A stretch of DNA of 64,000 nt. It comes from Clostridia bacterium (GTDB taxonomy: Bacteria; Bacillota; Clostridia; Oscillospirales; Acutalibacteraceae). Below, one piece after another: positions 23,879-32,937 of the stretch. How positions within the stretch are numbered: position 1 is the first letter of the stretch; each line of letters begins with the position of its first letter. Position numbers and translations under genes: made by a program. The notes beneath the pieces were generated by a model. The model saw nothing but the letters and a program-made list of their open reading frames with translations. It was not told the origin of the DNA and searched no databases. The stretch covers positions 1-64,000 of the forward strand of contig JAKSQP010000006.1 of NCBI GenBank assembly GCA_024404025.1. Direction: 5' to 3'.

Positions 23879-24490
23879 TTATTCATTATACATAATTATG
23901 AGTGTGCCGTTTTTAACGGTCACTCTGCTTTCCTTTCCGGCAAACTCATTACTGACGCCGAGAGCAAATGTGTTTTTGAGGATAACATCATCAAGCGGAT
24001 ATTTAAGTCCTTCAATAGTTACACCCTCCGAAACATCGGAATGAGAAAAAACCGAGATATATCCTTTGTGATCTGCCGAAAAAGTTTTTGAAGCGTTATG
24101 GATTGCGGTTATTCTTTTATTTCCGTTGATCAAAACGGCATTGAAGCCTCTTTCCGCAAGAGATGCAATAAGCTGATAATTGGCGAGAGTATGATCCTCT
24201 CTGCCGCCGGTTGCGCCGTAAATGACAAAGTTTTCAAAACCGAGCTCAATTCCTTTTTCAACTGAGGAATACATATCGGTAAAATCTTTTTCGGGTTTGA
24301 ATCTTATAACATTTTCTTCATCGGGAACATAGCCGAGAGAATCAAAATCGCCTACAACATAATCCGGCTGAATACCCTTGCTTTTCAGCACCTCGTATCC
24401 GCCGTCTGCGGCGATTATAATATCTCCGTTTTTCTTTTCAAAATCAAAGCTTTCGCATTCCCCTGCTCCCACAACACAGCATATTTTCAT
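23879..24490 (-). CDS. thiN: Thiamine diphosphokinase
   Basis: Transfers pyrophosphate from ATP to thiamine to make thiamine diphosphate, the cofactor also needed by IolD. Motifs: AADGGYEVL near residue 28, VVGDFDSLG (about 45-53), KDFTDMYSSVEKG, and GATGGREDHTLAN near 90-102 (family GxxGGRxDH). Length 203 aa is typical. GGAGG precedes the ATG. It lies 44 bp after the lipoprotein gene. A TTGACA-17-TAAAAT box (24510-24538) overlaps that gene's stop, but its -10 is very close to the ribosome site, so read-through from upstream is also possible. Confidence 0.92.
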   Translation of the reverse strand: MKICCVVGAGECESFDFEKKNGDIIIAADGGYEVLKSKGIQPDYVVGDFDSLGYVPDEENVIRFKPEKDFTDMYSSVEKGIELGFENFVIYGATGGREDHTLANYQLIASLAERGFNAVLINGNKRITAIHNASKTFSADHKGYISVFSHSDVSEGVTIEGLKYPLDDVILKNTFALGVSNEFAGKESRVTVKNGTLIIMYNE

Positions 24491-24534
24491 TTTATCACAT
24501 CCTCCGGATATTTTAAATCAAATCACCGTTTATG

Positions 24535-26169
24535 TCAAGGAATGAACTTTTTATACCACGGAAGCGCTTCTTCTTCGATAACTCTGCTGACCGTTTCAAC
24601 CTCTTTTTCTATTGACGGAGTGTTATAAACAAATGCAAGAGTTGATTTCATATTTTCCGCTTTCTTCGTGAAAAGTCCGTATTCCCTGCCGTAATTTATC
24701 CATTCCTCGGCAAGAGAAAGAAGCACGGAGCTGTCGCTGACAGCGCTGCCGTATTTTTCTATGATTCCCGAAATTTCTTCGGTATCAAGGCTTTCGATCA
24801 GACCTTCAAGCACCTTTGAACCGTCATTGCCGAGAATCGAAATGAGCATATCAAGCTCATCGGAATTTTCGGAAATGACCTTTGTGATATTTTTCAGATA
24901 GCCGACAGTTTCGGGAAGAGCGGCAATTTCTTTCTGAATTTCGGGATTTTCCATTTCGGACTGAAGAGCCGCAAGAAGCGGAGAAACATTTTCAAATTCC
25001 GACATCAGACCCGGCAGAAGAGTAAGGAATTTTTTCACCGCAGGGTCGGAAAGAAGACCGAGAGCCGCTTTAACATCGGGATCATTGAGGCTTTCGAGAA
25101 GTCCTTTGAGAGCTTCGCCGTTTTCCGGAGTTGCATATTTTGAAAGGACTTTTATAAGCTTTGAATTCTTTGAATAAATCTTTACCGTATCGCCAAGCAC
25201 GCCGACAAGCGACTGAACCTTATTTTTATCTGTCAACAGCGAATAAAGCATTTTGTCCGGGTCGATTTTGTTAAGTGCATTCTGAAAACTTTTGAGAGAT
25301 GCAAGCATCGTTTTCAGCTCGTCAACGGTTTCGGGCATTGCAAAATCAAGATTCAGCGAAGCAATCGGAAGCGCCGCAAAATACATATTATCAAGGCTGA
25401 AATTTTCCGTTTTTGCGCTGACGGAAGCTTCATCTCCGATAATCAGTCCGCCGACCTCACCGAGCTCTTTGCTGTTGATCCCGAGGCTTTCGGAAAATCC
25501 CGGCATACCCGTGAAAACAACGATTTCCTTTGTGCCGTCGCCGAGAGTCTGGCCGTTTTTGACCGATATTGAAGAGAATTTCCCTTCGGGCAGAATCATT
25601 CCGCCAACAACTATCATAGGCAGATAAACTCTGTGGTCCTTGCCGTTGACCTTACCGCTTCTGAATGATTTATTGATCATTTTAATGTCGATTCTTATTT
25701 CTCCGCTCTTTCCGGCAATATCCTCTGCGCTGATTTCTCTGCCGTTGAGATAATATTTTATCTGAATTTCAAGAGGAAGCTTTTTATCGGTTTTGCCGCT
25801 GTAATAAAGATCGGTTTCGGGCATGTGCCAGCGGAGTTTTTCACCATCCGCAACAGGCTGAACATCGCTTTTTATATTCGTGATTTCTTTCAGATCGCTT
25901 ATGTCATCAACATAGACCTGCGGGGAATCTGTGTGAAGCCAGTCGCTGACATTAACATTCTTAACGCCGCCGTCCGGGTTGAGATTGACATAGACGGTTT
26001 CGGTTTTCATAACATCTGCCGCCGCTTTTGAAAAATACTGCTGAACATATTTTTCCTCCGCCGGCTTTGATGCCGAAGCCGTACCCTCTGCGGCATTTTC
26101 GCTTCCGCACGCCGTGAGCATAAGCATTGATGCGGAGAGAAGCAATGCAGTTATTCTTTTAGTTTTCAT
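24535..26169 (-). CDS. Lipoprotein partner of the MMPL transporter
   Basis: A 544-aa predicted lipoprotein of unrecognised family. Lipobox LTAC near residue 21 (MLMLTACGSENAAEG). The first 280 residues look beta-rich, with repeated short domains. The second half (about 290-500) is almost entirely helical, with repeating short helices (KGLLESLNDPDVKAALGLL). It overlaps the MMPL gene by 11 bp and so is co-translated, suggesting it is the extracytoplasmic subunit of that exporter, as adaptor proteins are for RND pumps in Gram-negatives. The partnership is inferred from context. Confidence 0.72.
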   Translation of the reverse strand: MKTKRITALLLSASMLMLTACGSENAAEGTASASKPAEEKYVQQYFSKAAADVMKTETVYVNLNPDGGVKNVNVSDWLHTDSPQVYVDDISDLKEITNIKSDVQPVADGEKLRWHMPETDLYYSGKTDKKLPLEIQIKYYLNGREISAEDIAGKSGEIRIDIKMINKSFRSGKVNGKDHRVYLPMIVVGGMILPEGKFSSISVKNGQTLGDGTKEIVVFTGMPGFSESLGINSKELGEVGGLIIGDEASVSAKTENFSLDNMYFAALPIASLNLDFAMPETVDELKTMLASLKSFQNALNKIDPDKMLYSLLTDKNKVQSLVGVLGDTVKIYSKNSKLIKVLSKYATPENGEALKGLLESLNDPDVKAALGLLSDPAVKKFLTLLPGLMSEFENVSPLLAALQSEMENPEIQKEIAALPETVGYLKNITKVISENSDELDMLISILGNDGSKVLEGLIESLDTEEISGIIEKYGSAVSDSSVLLSLAEEWINYGREYGLFTKKAENMKSTLAFVYNTPSIEKEVETVSRVIEEEALPWYKKFIP

Positions 26170-28243
26170 TATCTGATACCTTCCATTTATTTGAAGTTTT
26201 TGAAATTATTTTCTCAAAGATGCCGAGAAGCGCAGGCATAAATATCATTATTATCAATGCGCTGATAACCGCTCCCCTTGCAAGCATTGCGCATATACTT
26301 CTGACTATGCTGATATTGCAGACAACATAAACGCCGAAGGTTGCAACAAAGAAAACGATTGCGCTCTGAAAAATCGACTTGCATGAGGCATAAGCAGCTT
26401 CTTTGACTGCGGTCAATCTGTCCTTGCCCGAATTCAGCTCCTCACGGAATCTTGAGGTCATGAGGATGGCATAGTCAACCGTTGCTCCGAGCTGAACGCA
26501 GCTTATTATGGTCGGCGCAACAAAGGGCACTTCCGCACCCGTTATGAACGAAATCGCTTCATTGATAAGAATTGCAAGCTCGATCGACGCAACAAGGATA
26601 AACGGAATGCTGATCGATTTGAAGCATATTGCAATAAGGATGAATATTGCCGCAATGGAAATAATGCTCGTAATCGTGAAATCTCTTGCGGTAACGGCAA
26701 CAAGATCTTTTCCGAGAGCCCCCTCGCCCGTGAGATAACCGGTTTCATCATATTTATGAAGGATTTCAAGAAGCGAATCTATCTGTGCATTGCCCTCATC
26801 GGAGGTCGGATCATAGACGGAATTTATCATCATCAGTCTGTAACCGCCCTTCTGACAGATTTCTTTTACCATATCGGGCAGAATGCTTTCGGAAATTGCC
26901 GCTCCGACAAACGAATTGAGCGAAATAACATTTGAAACGCCTTCGGTATTTTCAAATTCATTCACCATCATCGAAACCTCATGAGCAGGCACATTCTCAT
27001 CAACGATAACAAAATGAGTCATCGCCATATTGAAATCGGTTTTCAGCTTTTTAAGCCCGGAAACGGATTCCATCTGCTCCGGCAGAGCCTTGGTAAAATC
27101 ATAATACATATTAACATTTTTATTCATTATATATGCGGGGATAACAAGCAAAACGAAAATAACCGCAAGAATCTTTCTTTTCTTAACCGAAAAATCAACA
27201 ATCGCATTGAATTCCGGCACATGAGGTTTATGCCTGAAACGATGGATCGGTTTATCAAATATCATCAGCATTGACGGAAGCACGATAACAACCGCAAGAA
27301 CGCCGAGAATAACGCCCTTTGACATAACGATTCCTATGTCAAGACCGAGGCTGAAGCTCATAAAGCAAAGCGCAAGGAAGCCGAAAACAGTCGTCATTGA
27401 GCTGCCCGAAAGAGAAACAAAGGTTTTGGAAATCGCATTTGCCATTGCTTCTCTTCTGTCCGAATGAATCTGAAGCTCCTCTTCAAATCTGTCCATAAGG
27501 AAAACAGAATAATCCATTGTCACTCCGAGTTGAAGAATCGCCGCAACGCTCTGCGTGATATATGAAATATCCCCGAAGAAGAAATTTGTTCCCATATTAT
27601 AGATAACTGCATATCCGAGCGCAAAAAGGAGCACGAACGGAAGCACGTATGAGCTCATCGTTACCGAAAGAGCAATCAGAGCAAGCGCAATTGCAATTGC
27701 AATATAAATCGGCGCTTCCTTATCAACAAGCTCCTTTGTGTCTGCCATAATTGCGGACATTCCGCTCATAAAGCATTGCTTATTCATCAGCTTTTTTATC
27801 TGCCCGACTGCTTTCATGGTTTCGGTTGAAGCGCTTGAATTTTCAAACTGCACCATCATCATTGTGGATTTTTTATCGGTTGAATAAAAAATATCGGTCA
27901 CAATATCGGGAAGAATGGATTCCGGAATCGAAATATCAATAAATGAATTTGTCCAGGTGACGCTTTTTACTCCGCTGATTTTTTCTATTCCCGATTTCAT
28001 TTTTGCAGCGTCATTCGGCGAAGCGCCCTCAACAACAACGAATGCGTTGGCGGAATTGCCGAAAACCTCGTCAAGAATAACCTCGCCCTTAACGGAATCC
28101 AGTTCCGGCGGCAGATAAGAAAGAATATCATAATTTACCGGCGTTGCAAAAAATCCGATTGCACACGGAATCAGAAGCAGAGTTGCAATTATAAGTATTG
28201 TTTTTGAATGATAGGCAATGAACTTTGCCGCCTTATCAATCAT
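26159..28243 (-). CDS. MMPL/RND-family transporter
   Basis: A 694-aa export pump of the MMPL branch of the RND superfamily, with twelve membrane segments in two repeats. Each repeat has an extracellular loop domain (about 38-165 and 370-500) then a five-to-six-helix bundle. The helix motifs VTMDYSVFLMDRFEEE and ATVDYAILMTSRFREE (the Asp-Tyr proton-relay pair) occur once per half. It probably exports lipids, peptides or toxic amphiphiles. ATG 28243 is chosen for AAGGGG upstream; it overlaps the tetR stop by 8 bp. Operon order tetR-MMPL-lipoprotein. Confidence 0.9.
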   Translation of the reverse strand: MIDKAAKFIAYHSKTILIIATLLLIPCAIGFFATPVNYDILSYLPPELDSVKGEVILDEVFGNSANAFVVVEGASPNDAAKMKSGIEKISGVKSVTWTNSFIDISIPESILPDIVTDIFYSTDKKSTMMMVQFENSSASTETMKAVGQIKKLMNKQCFMSGMSAIMADTKELVDKEAPIYIAIAIALALIALSVTMSSYVLPFVLLFALGYAVIYNMGTNFFFGDISYITQSVAAILQLGVTMDYSVFLMDRFEEELQIHSDRREAMANAISKTFVSLSGSSMTTVFGFLALCFMSFSLGLDIGIVMSKGVILGVLAVVIVLPSMLMIFDKPIHRFRHKPHVPEFNAIVDFSVKKRKILAVIFVLLVIPAYIMNKNVNMYYDFTKALPEQMESVSGLKKLKTDFNMAMTHFVIVDENVPAHEVSMMVNEFENTEGVSNVISLNSFVGAAISESILPDMVKEICQKGGYRLMMINSVYDPTSDEGNAQIDSLLEILHKYDETGYLTGEGALGKDLVAVTARDFTITSIISIAAIFILIAICFKSISIPFILVASIELAILINEAISFITGAEVPFVAPTIISCVQLGATVDYAILMTSRFREELNSGKDRLTAVKEAAYASCKSIFQSAIVFFVATFGVYVVCNISIVRSICAMLARGAVISALIIMIFMPALLGIFEKIISKTSNKWKVSDNEN

Positions 28244-28838
28244 CAAAATTCGCCCCTTGTCTGATAATATTTCTGACCGTCAGAGTAAAAAGCGGTCTGA
28301 TGTCTTCTATTGAATACGGCTTTCCGTAAACGACCGCATCGCAGCAGACGGAGCCGGTAAAATCGGTCAGAAGATAAATGGTTTTTTCGGCATTTTCTTT
28401 TGAATATCCCTTTTCAACAAACCCGTTCGTAAGTTCTTTAAGAGATTGACGAAGCTCTGAATTATTCGTATTCAGAACAGATCTGAAAAATGAAGAAAGG
28501 TTTTTCTGAACAAGCGCCGCAAGCTCCCTGTGAAAAACGAGGAAATCAATTATATTATTGATAAATGTTATAACTTTATCCTCAAAATTCTTCGATTCAT
28601 CGGAAAATGCCCTTTTATATGATTCAACAATAATATCCGAGCCTTTGTGAACGATGAGCTGATCAAGAAGATCATATTTATCCTTGAAATAAAGATAGAA
28701 AGTGCCCTTTGCGATCCCTGCGGATTTAACTATATCGTCAATCGCCGTTGACGCAAAACCCGCATCGGTAAAAAGTCTGTATGCAGAATCAAGTATATTC
28801 ATTCTTTTGATATTCTGCTTTATTTCCGCTTTTGTCAT
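28236..28838 (-). CDS. TetR-family repressor of the MMPL operon
   Basis: A 200-aa regulator. The N-terminal helix-turn-helix FASTAIDDIVKSAGIAKGTFYLYFKDKYDLL (about residues 22-51) is unmistakable TetR. The C-terminal 140 residues form the ligand-binding/dimer helices. It is first of the operon and directly follows a promoter flanked by two TGACTNACAGTCA palindromes, so it very likely represses itself and the pump until an exported compound binds it. Ligand unknown. Confidence 0.92.
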   Translation of the reverse strand: MTKAEIKQNIKRMNILDSAYRLFTDAGFASTAIDDIVKSAGIAKGTFYLYFKDKYDLLDQLIVHKGSDIIVESYKRAFSDESKNFEDKVITFINNIIDFLVFHRELAALVQKNLSSFFRSVLNTNNSELRQSLKELTNGFVEKGYSKENAEKTIYLLTDFTGSVCCDAVVYGKPYSIEDIRPLFTLTVRNIIRQGANFDD

Positions 28839-28861
28839 TTTATGCTCCTCCTTTGTAATTA

Positions 28862-28904
28862 TGACTGACAGTCATTATTATACGCAAAAATGACTAACAG
28901 TCAA
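28862..28904 (-). promoter_or_regulatory. tetR-MMPL promoter with twin operators
   Basis: Minus-strand promoter TTGACT (28899-28904), 16-bp spacer, TATAAT (28877-28882). Two 13-bp palindromes, TGACTGACAGTCA (28862-28874) and TGACTAACAGTCA (28891-28903), lie just downstream of the -10 and over the -35. Their centres are 29 bp apart, almost three helical turns. This is a good candidate for TetR binding. Confidence 0.82.
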
Positions 28905-28945
28905 TATTTGCCCTGCAAAATTCATAATTAATTAATGATTATCAA

Positions 28946-28980
28946 CAAAAAAGCTGCCGCAAATTGACTTTGCAGCAGCC
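28946..28980 (-). terminator. Terminator after DUF4173 gene
   Basis: Minus strand GCTGCTGCAAA pairs with TTTGCGGCAGC (one mismatch; 28969-28979 with 28953-28963), then six T. Confidence 0.85.
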
Positions 28981-28986
28981 CGTTTA

Positions 28987-30573
28987 TTAATTATGCTCAA
29001 TTTCGCCGTTTTCCCATGCCTGTTCAAATAAAGTTCCGAGGGCTTCGTAATCATTCAAGAAACCATCGAACAGTTCATCAAAATTTTCATCAAATATCTC
29101 ATATGCCCTTTTTGAAGCCGAATTGTTTTCATAAAATTCGGTTTTTATTTTTTCAATGCCGGTCATCTTATTTGTTTTTTCATCAAATTCAACATAAAAC
29201 ATCTCATTGCAAATGCTCCACAAGGCAAATTCAGCATTCTTTTCAGTTTCCTTATCATCCGTCAATTTATAAAGATACGGAACGCTTTCCTCACCGATCT
29301 CGTAAAGATAATTAATATCAATTTCCTTGAGCCTGCCGCTTTTATAGGCATCATAGTTATACTTTACAACAAGAGAATTTATATTGAATGTGCCGAGAAC
29401 AACAAGAGCAATTCCCGAAACGGCAAGCGCAAACTGAAGTACCTTTATCTTTTCATTGAAAAGTCTGATAATAACGGCAATGAATGTCAGCGCCATGATT
29501 ATCATAAATACGCTTGTGCCTAGTCTTAAAACCGTCATTCCGTAATTGCGGATATAGAGATACATTTTTGAAAGAGCGGTTGCGGAAATAAGAAGAGTAA
29601 ACGCTCCTATGAAGCAGCCGAAAATTTTCAGAATTGCGGGAATTTTGCCGTCTTTCTTTTTTGAAAAGATTATCATAAAGAATATCAGAACAAGGTTTAT
29701 TCCCGCTATTGCGCAAAGCTCAAAAAAACCTCTTCTTGCATATTCCGCATAGGAAAATTCAAACTTCGGCGGAAGAAAGCCGCTGAATGCGCTGAAAAAA
29801 TATGCAAGCTGTGAAAAAAGATATACTATATAACACAGCGAAACCGCCGCAAAAAACGAGGCTGAAAAAGCAGTATCGAAGCCTTTGAAGCTTTTGGACT
29901 CAAAAGCGCTTTTTTCTCTCTTTTTGAGTGAAAAAGCAAAACCGATTATAAACGGCGCAATGATGATCGTAAGAATAATCTGAGCAGCAAGAGGTGCGGC
30001 ATCCGGCAGAATCTTCATTGCGAGCGTTTCAAAAGCAACATCAGAAGAAATGAGCAGAGGTATAACCACCGCAAGAACGGGAACGGCGCACAAAACGCCC
30101 GCCAGAATTTTGAGAGTTTTTTTGCTTTTTTCTGTTTTTGCCGAAGCTGCTGCCTTAACGGATTTCGGCATATCGCCGATTCCGTAAAAAAATGCCCCGA
30201 GGAAAAACCCGAACAATCCGAGGTCGCCGTTAAACCCGGCTTTCCCCGAAAGCGACGCAAACCACACCCATTCGAGCAGAACACCTGCAAACGCCGAAAG
30301 GATCCTGACGGCGGCATTGGAGGTTATCGCAAACGGAAGGGCAAGCAAAAGCGAAATTATCCCGCACAAAAGACCGTAAGCGGTTATTCTTTTATCCCTG
30401 CAAACAAAATAAGCCGTTCCGATTGCCAGAGCAATCACATGAGAAACAGCATAGCCAAATCTGAACCCGCCCCATATTCCCCACGCAAGGCTGATGAATG
30501 TTCCGAGAATAAACAGGAGCGCAAACGGCATATCCTTGTTGTCTGGCACAAATTTGTTTTTATTTTCTTCCAT
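28987..30573 (-). CDS. DUF4173-type polytopic membrane protein
   Basis: A 528-aa membrane protein with about eleven to twelve predicted helices spread over residues 15-410 and a soluble, acidic C-terminal tail of about 115 residues. LPFAITSNAAVRIL and VVIPLLISSDVAFE are characteristic of DUF4173 (DUF4153-like) proteins. The function is unknown. The ATG at 30573 follows the HTH gene's stop by one base, so translation is coupled. A longer frame upstream would overlap the HTH gene and is rejected. Third gene of DUF2975-HTH-DUF4173. Confidence 0.8.
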   Translation of the reverse strand: MEENKNKFVPDNKDMPFALLFILGTFISLAWGIWGGFRFGYAVSHVIALAIGTAYFVCRDKRITAYGLLCGIISLLLALPFAITSNAAVRILSAFAGVLLEWVWFASLSGKAGFNGDLGLFGFFLGAFFYGIGDMPKSVKAAASAKTEKSKKTLKILAGVLCAVPVLAVVIPLLISSDVAFETLAMKILPDAAPLAAQIILTIIIAPFIIGFAFSLKKREKSAFESKSFKGFDTAFSASFFAAVSLCYIVYLFSQLAYFFSAFSGFLPPKFEFSYAEYARRGFFELCAIAGINLVLIFFMIIFSKKKDGKIPAILKIFGCFIGAFTLLISATALSKMYLYIRNYGMTVLRLGTSVFMIIMALTFIAVIIRLFNEKIKVLQFALAVSGIALVVLGTFNINSLVVKYNYDAYKSGRLKEIDINYLYEIGEESVPYLYKLTDDKETEKNAEFALWSICNEMFYVEFDEKTNKMTGIEKIKTEFYENNSASKRAYEIFDENFDELFDGFLNDYEALGTLFEQAWENGEIEHN

Positions 30574-30574
30574 A

Positions 30575-30778
30575 TTACTCGCCTCTGTATTCGATAATGT
30601 CTCCCGGCTGGCAATCAAGCGTTTTGCAGATTGCTTCAAGCGTTGAAAACCTGACCGCTTTGGCTTTTCCCGTTTTGAGAATGGATAAATTTGCCTGGGT
30701 AATTCCTATTTTTTCGGCAAGCTCGCCGGAAGTCATTTTATTTTTTGCCAGCATTACATCAAGATTTACAATAATCAT
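30575..30778 (-). CDS. YozG-like Cro/CI helix-turn-helix regulator
   Basis: A 67-aa XRE-type DNA-binding protein that is only the HTH domain: SGELAEKIGITQANLSILKTGKAKAVRFSTLEAI, ending CQPGDIIEYR, the usual tail of the YozG group. Its ATG overlaps the DUF2975 stop (ATGA). Such small regulators accompany DUF2975 membrane proteins in many Firmicutes. It probably controls its own operon, whose promoter carries a perfect 17-bp palindrome. Confidence 0.92.
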   Translation of the reverse strand: MIIVNLDVMLAKNKMTSGELAEKIGITQANLSILKTGKAKAVRFSTLEAICKTLDCQPGDIIEYRGE

Positions 30779-31239
30779 ATCGTCAAATCATTTTCCTCTC
30801 TGATTTTCACCGCTGAATCCATCACATTTTTAACAACTCTCAAAAGCGTTCCCACAACAGCCATCGCAAAAGCGATTATGATAAGAACCGGAAATCCGCA
30901 GGATGATATAAAGGTTATAAGCATAACCGCATAACAGCACCATGAAATAAATCGCAGGAGTCTGACATTCCGAACAATAAAAACCTTATCTTTGATTATA
31001 TTCAAAAGCAGCCTTATGAGCATATATAGAGCTGCCGCCGCAAACGGCACGCAGCAATAAAATGCCGGAACGACCCATGTCATAAGCTTCGACAGCACTT
31101 CGGGAGAGCCGAATTCATTGTAAGTCATATACATTGTTTTAAAAAATTCCGGAAAAATAAAAGCAAGAATAATAAGCATTGCCGATGATAAAATACATAT
31201 ACCGAGTGATATTCCCGCAGATACTTTACTGTAATTCAT
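30775..31239 (-). CDS. DUF2975 membrane protein
   Basis: A 154-aa protein with four predicted membrane helices (about 10-32, 50-75, 90-112, 115-135) of the DUF2975 family, which is regularly paired with a YozG-like HTH. GGAGG precedes the ATG. It overlaps the HTH gene by 4 bp. Function unknown; the pairing suggests a membrane sensor or partner of the regulator. Confidence 0.85.
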   Translation of the reverse strand: MNYSKVSAGISLGICILSSAMLIILAFIFPEFFKTMYMTYNEFGSPEVLSKLMTWVVPAFYCCVPFAAAALYMLIRLLLNIIKDKVFIVRNVRLLRFISWCCYAVMLITFISSCGFPVLIIIAFAMAVVGTLLRVVKNVMDSAVKIREENDLTI

Positions 31240-31269
31240 ATTAAACCTCCAATTGCTTTCTGCAAGAAT

Positions 31270-31312
31270 AAAATACCAATCATTTTACCGTTTGTCAATA
31301 AATAATTTATTG
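31270..31312 (-). promoter_or_regulatory. DUF2975 operon promoter with palindromic operator
   Basis: Minus strand TTGACA (31293-31298), 17-bp spacer, TATTTT (31270-31275). The perfect palindrome CAATAAATAATTTATTG (31296-31312) overlaps the -35, a fitting site for the HTH protein of this operon. Confidence 0.7.
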
Positions 31313-31350
31313 TTTTTCGATAAATTTACATATTGTACACATTTGCAAGC

Positions 31351-31388
31351 AAAAAAGGAGTGCGGCTCAAACAAAGAGCTGCACTCCG
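31351..31388 (-). terminator. Terminator after guaB
   Basis: Minus strand GGAGTGCAGCTC pairs with GAGCCGCACTCC (one mismatch; 31376-31387 with 31357-31368), then TTTTTT. Confidence 0.88.
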
Positions 31389-31404
31389 GATCATCGTATA
31401 AAAT

Positions 31405-32913
31405 TTATCTGCCGGGAGTAACGGTTGAACGAAGAGTAACATCGTGGTAACCGCCCTCAACGATTGAGGTTGAAGAAACAACGGTGAGCTTTGCGTTCTT
31501 CTGAAGGTCGGGAATATTGATAACGCCTACATTACACATTGTTGACTTGACCTTATAAAGGCTCTTTGCAACATTGTCGCTGAGCGAGCCGGCATAAGTT
31601 ACATAAGAATCAACGCCCTCTTCAAAACTGAGCTTTGCCTTGCCGCCGAGGTCATATCTCTGCCAGTTTCTTGCTCTGTTGGAGCCTTCGCCCCAGTATT
31701 CCTTAACATAAACGCCGTTGACCATAAGCTTGTTTGTGGGGCTTTCGTCAAATCTTGCAAAATATCTGCCGAGCATAAGGAAATCTGCGCCCATTGCGAG
31801 AGCAAGAGTCATATGATAATCGTGAACGATGCCGCCGTCGGAGCAGATGGGAACATAAATTCCGGTTTCCTTAAAATATTCATCTCTTGCAGCAGCAACC
31901 TCAATAAGAGCGGTCGCCTGGCCTCTGCCGATGCCCTTTGTTTCTCTTGTGATGCAGATTGAACCGCCGCCGATGCCGACCTTAACGAAATCCGCACCTG
32001 CTTTTGCAAGGAACATAAAGCCGTCTCTGTCAACAACATTGCCTGCGCCGACCTTGACTTTGTCGCCGTATTTTTCACGGATGAAAGAAAGGGTCTGCTC
32101 CTGCCATACGGTATATCCCTCTGATGAATCTATGCAGAGAACATCAGCACCTGCTTCAACAAGAGCGGGAACTCTCTTTTCATAGTCAAGAGTGTTGATA
32201 CCTGCGCCTACAACATAGCTCTTGTTGGCGTCAAGAAGCTCCTGGGGATTTTCTTTATGCTGTGAATAGTCTTTTCTGAAAACAAAATAAAGAAGATTGC
32301 CGTCTTTATCAATAATCGGGAGTGAATTGAGCTTGTTTTCCCAGATGATGTCATTTGCTTCCTTGAGAGTTGTTTCTGCGGGAGCGGTAATGAGCTTTTC
32401 AAGCGGAGTCATAAATTCGCTGACGGGAGTATCTTCAGCCATTCTGCTGACTCTGTAATCTCTGCCGGTAACGATGCCGAGAAGCTTGCCGTTTGATTTG
32501 CCGTTTTCCGTAACCGCCATAGTGCTGTGGCCCATTTCTTCAAAAAGAGCAAGCACATCGGCAAGAGTTGAATCGGGCTTGAGGTTTGAATCGCTTACTA
32601 CAAAGCCGGCTTTATAATTCTTAACTCTTGCAACCATTGCCGCTTCGTCCTCGATTGACTGCGAGCCGTAAATGAAAGATATTCCGCCCTCTTTTGCAAG
32701 CGCAATGGCGAGAGTATCGTTTGAAACGGACTGCATAATAGCGGAAACAAGAGGAATATTAAGCGTTATGGGGCTCTCTTCTTCGCCTTTTCTGAATTTG
32801 CAGAGAGGTGTTTTAAGGGAAACGTTTGCGGGGATACATTCTCTTGAAGTGTATCCGGGAATAAGCAGATATTCGCTGAAAGTTCTTGAGGGCTCCTGAC
32901 AATAAATAGCCAC
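31405..32913 (-). CDS. guaB: IMP dehydrogenase, Tritrichomonas-like clade
   Basis: Oxidises IMP to XMP with NAD, the committed step of GMP synthesis. TIM barrel with two CBS domains inserted at about 100-220. Catalytic Cys320 lies in [20 protein letters not shown], and the flap carries the Arg419-Tyr420 dyad in RARNWQRYD. Residue numbers and many segments ([27 protein letters not shown]) resemble the well-known Tritrichomonas foetus enzyme rather than the usual bacterial GuaB, whose flap differs. Start is GTG with AAGGAG upstream. It follows ppa by 24 bp on the minus strand and ends at a strong terminator. Confidence 0.95.
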   Translation of the reverse strand: MAIYCQEPSRTFSEYLLIPGYTSRECIPANVSLKTPLCKFRKGEEESPITLNIPLVSAIMQSVSNDTLAIALAKEGGISFIYGSQSIEDEAAMVARVKNYKAGFVVSDSNLKPDSTLADVLALFEEMGHSTMAVTENGKSNGKLLGIVTGRDYRVSRMAEDTPVSEFMTPLEKLITAPAETTLKEANDIIWENKLNSLPIIDKDGNLLYFVFRKDYSQHKENPQELLDANKSYVVGAGINTLDYEKRVPALVEAGADVLCIDSSEGYTVWQEQTLSFIREKYGDKVKVGAGNVVDRDGFMFLAKAGADFVKVGIGGGSICITRETKGIGRGQATALIEVAAARDEYFKETGIYVPICSDGGIVHDYHMTLALAMGADFLMLGRYFARFDESPTNKLMVNGVYVKEYWGEGSNRARNWQRYDLGGKAKLSFEEGVDSYVTYAGSLSDNVAKSLYKVKSTMCNVGVINIPDLQKNAKLTVVSSTSIVEGGYHDVTLRSTVTPGR

Positions 32914-32937
32914 CGTTTATCACTCCTTAATTAATAT

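Noticed and set aside
31201..31210. ACCGAGTGAT, the start of repeat B
   Set aside because: Lies inside the DUF2975 coding region without a partner end or TA flanks; a chance ten-base match.
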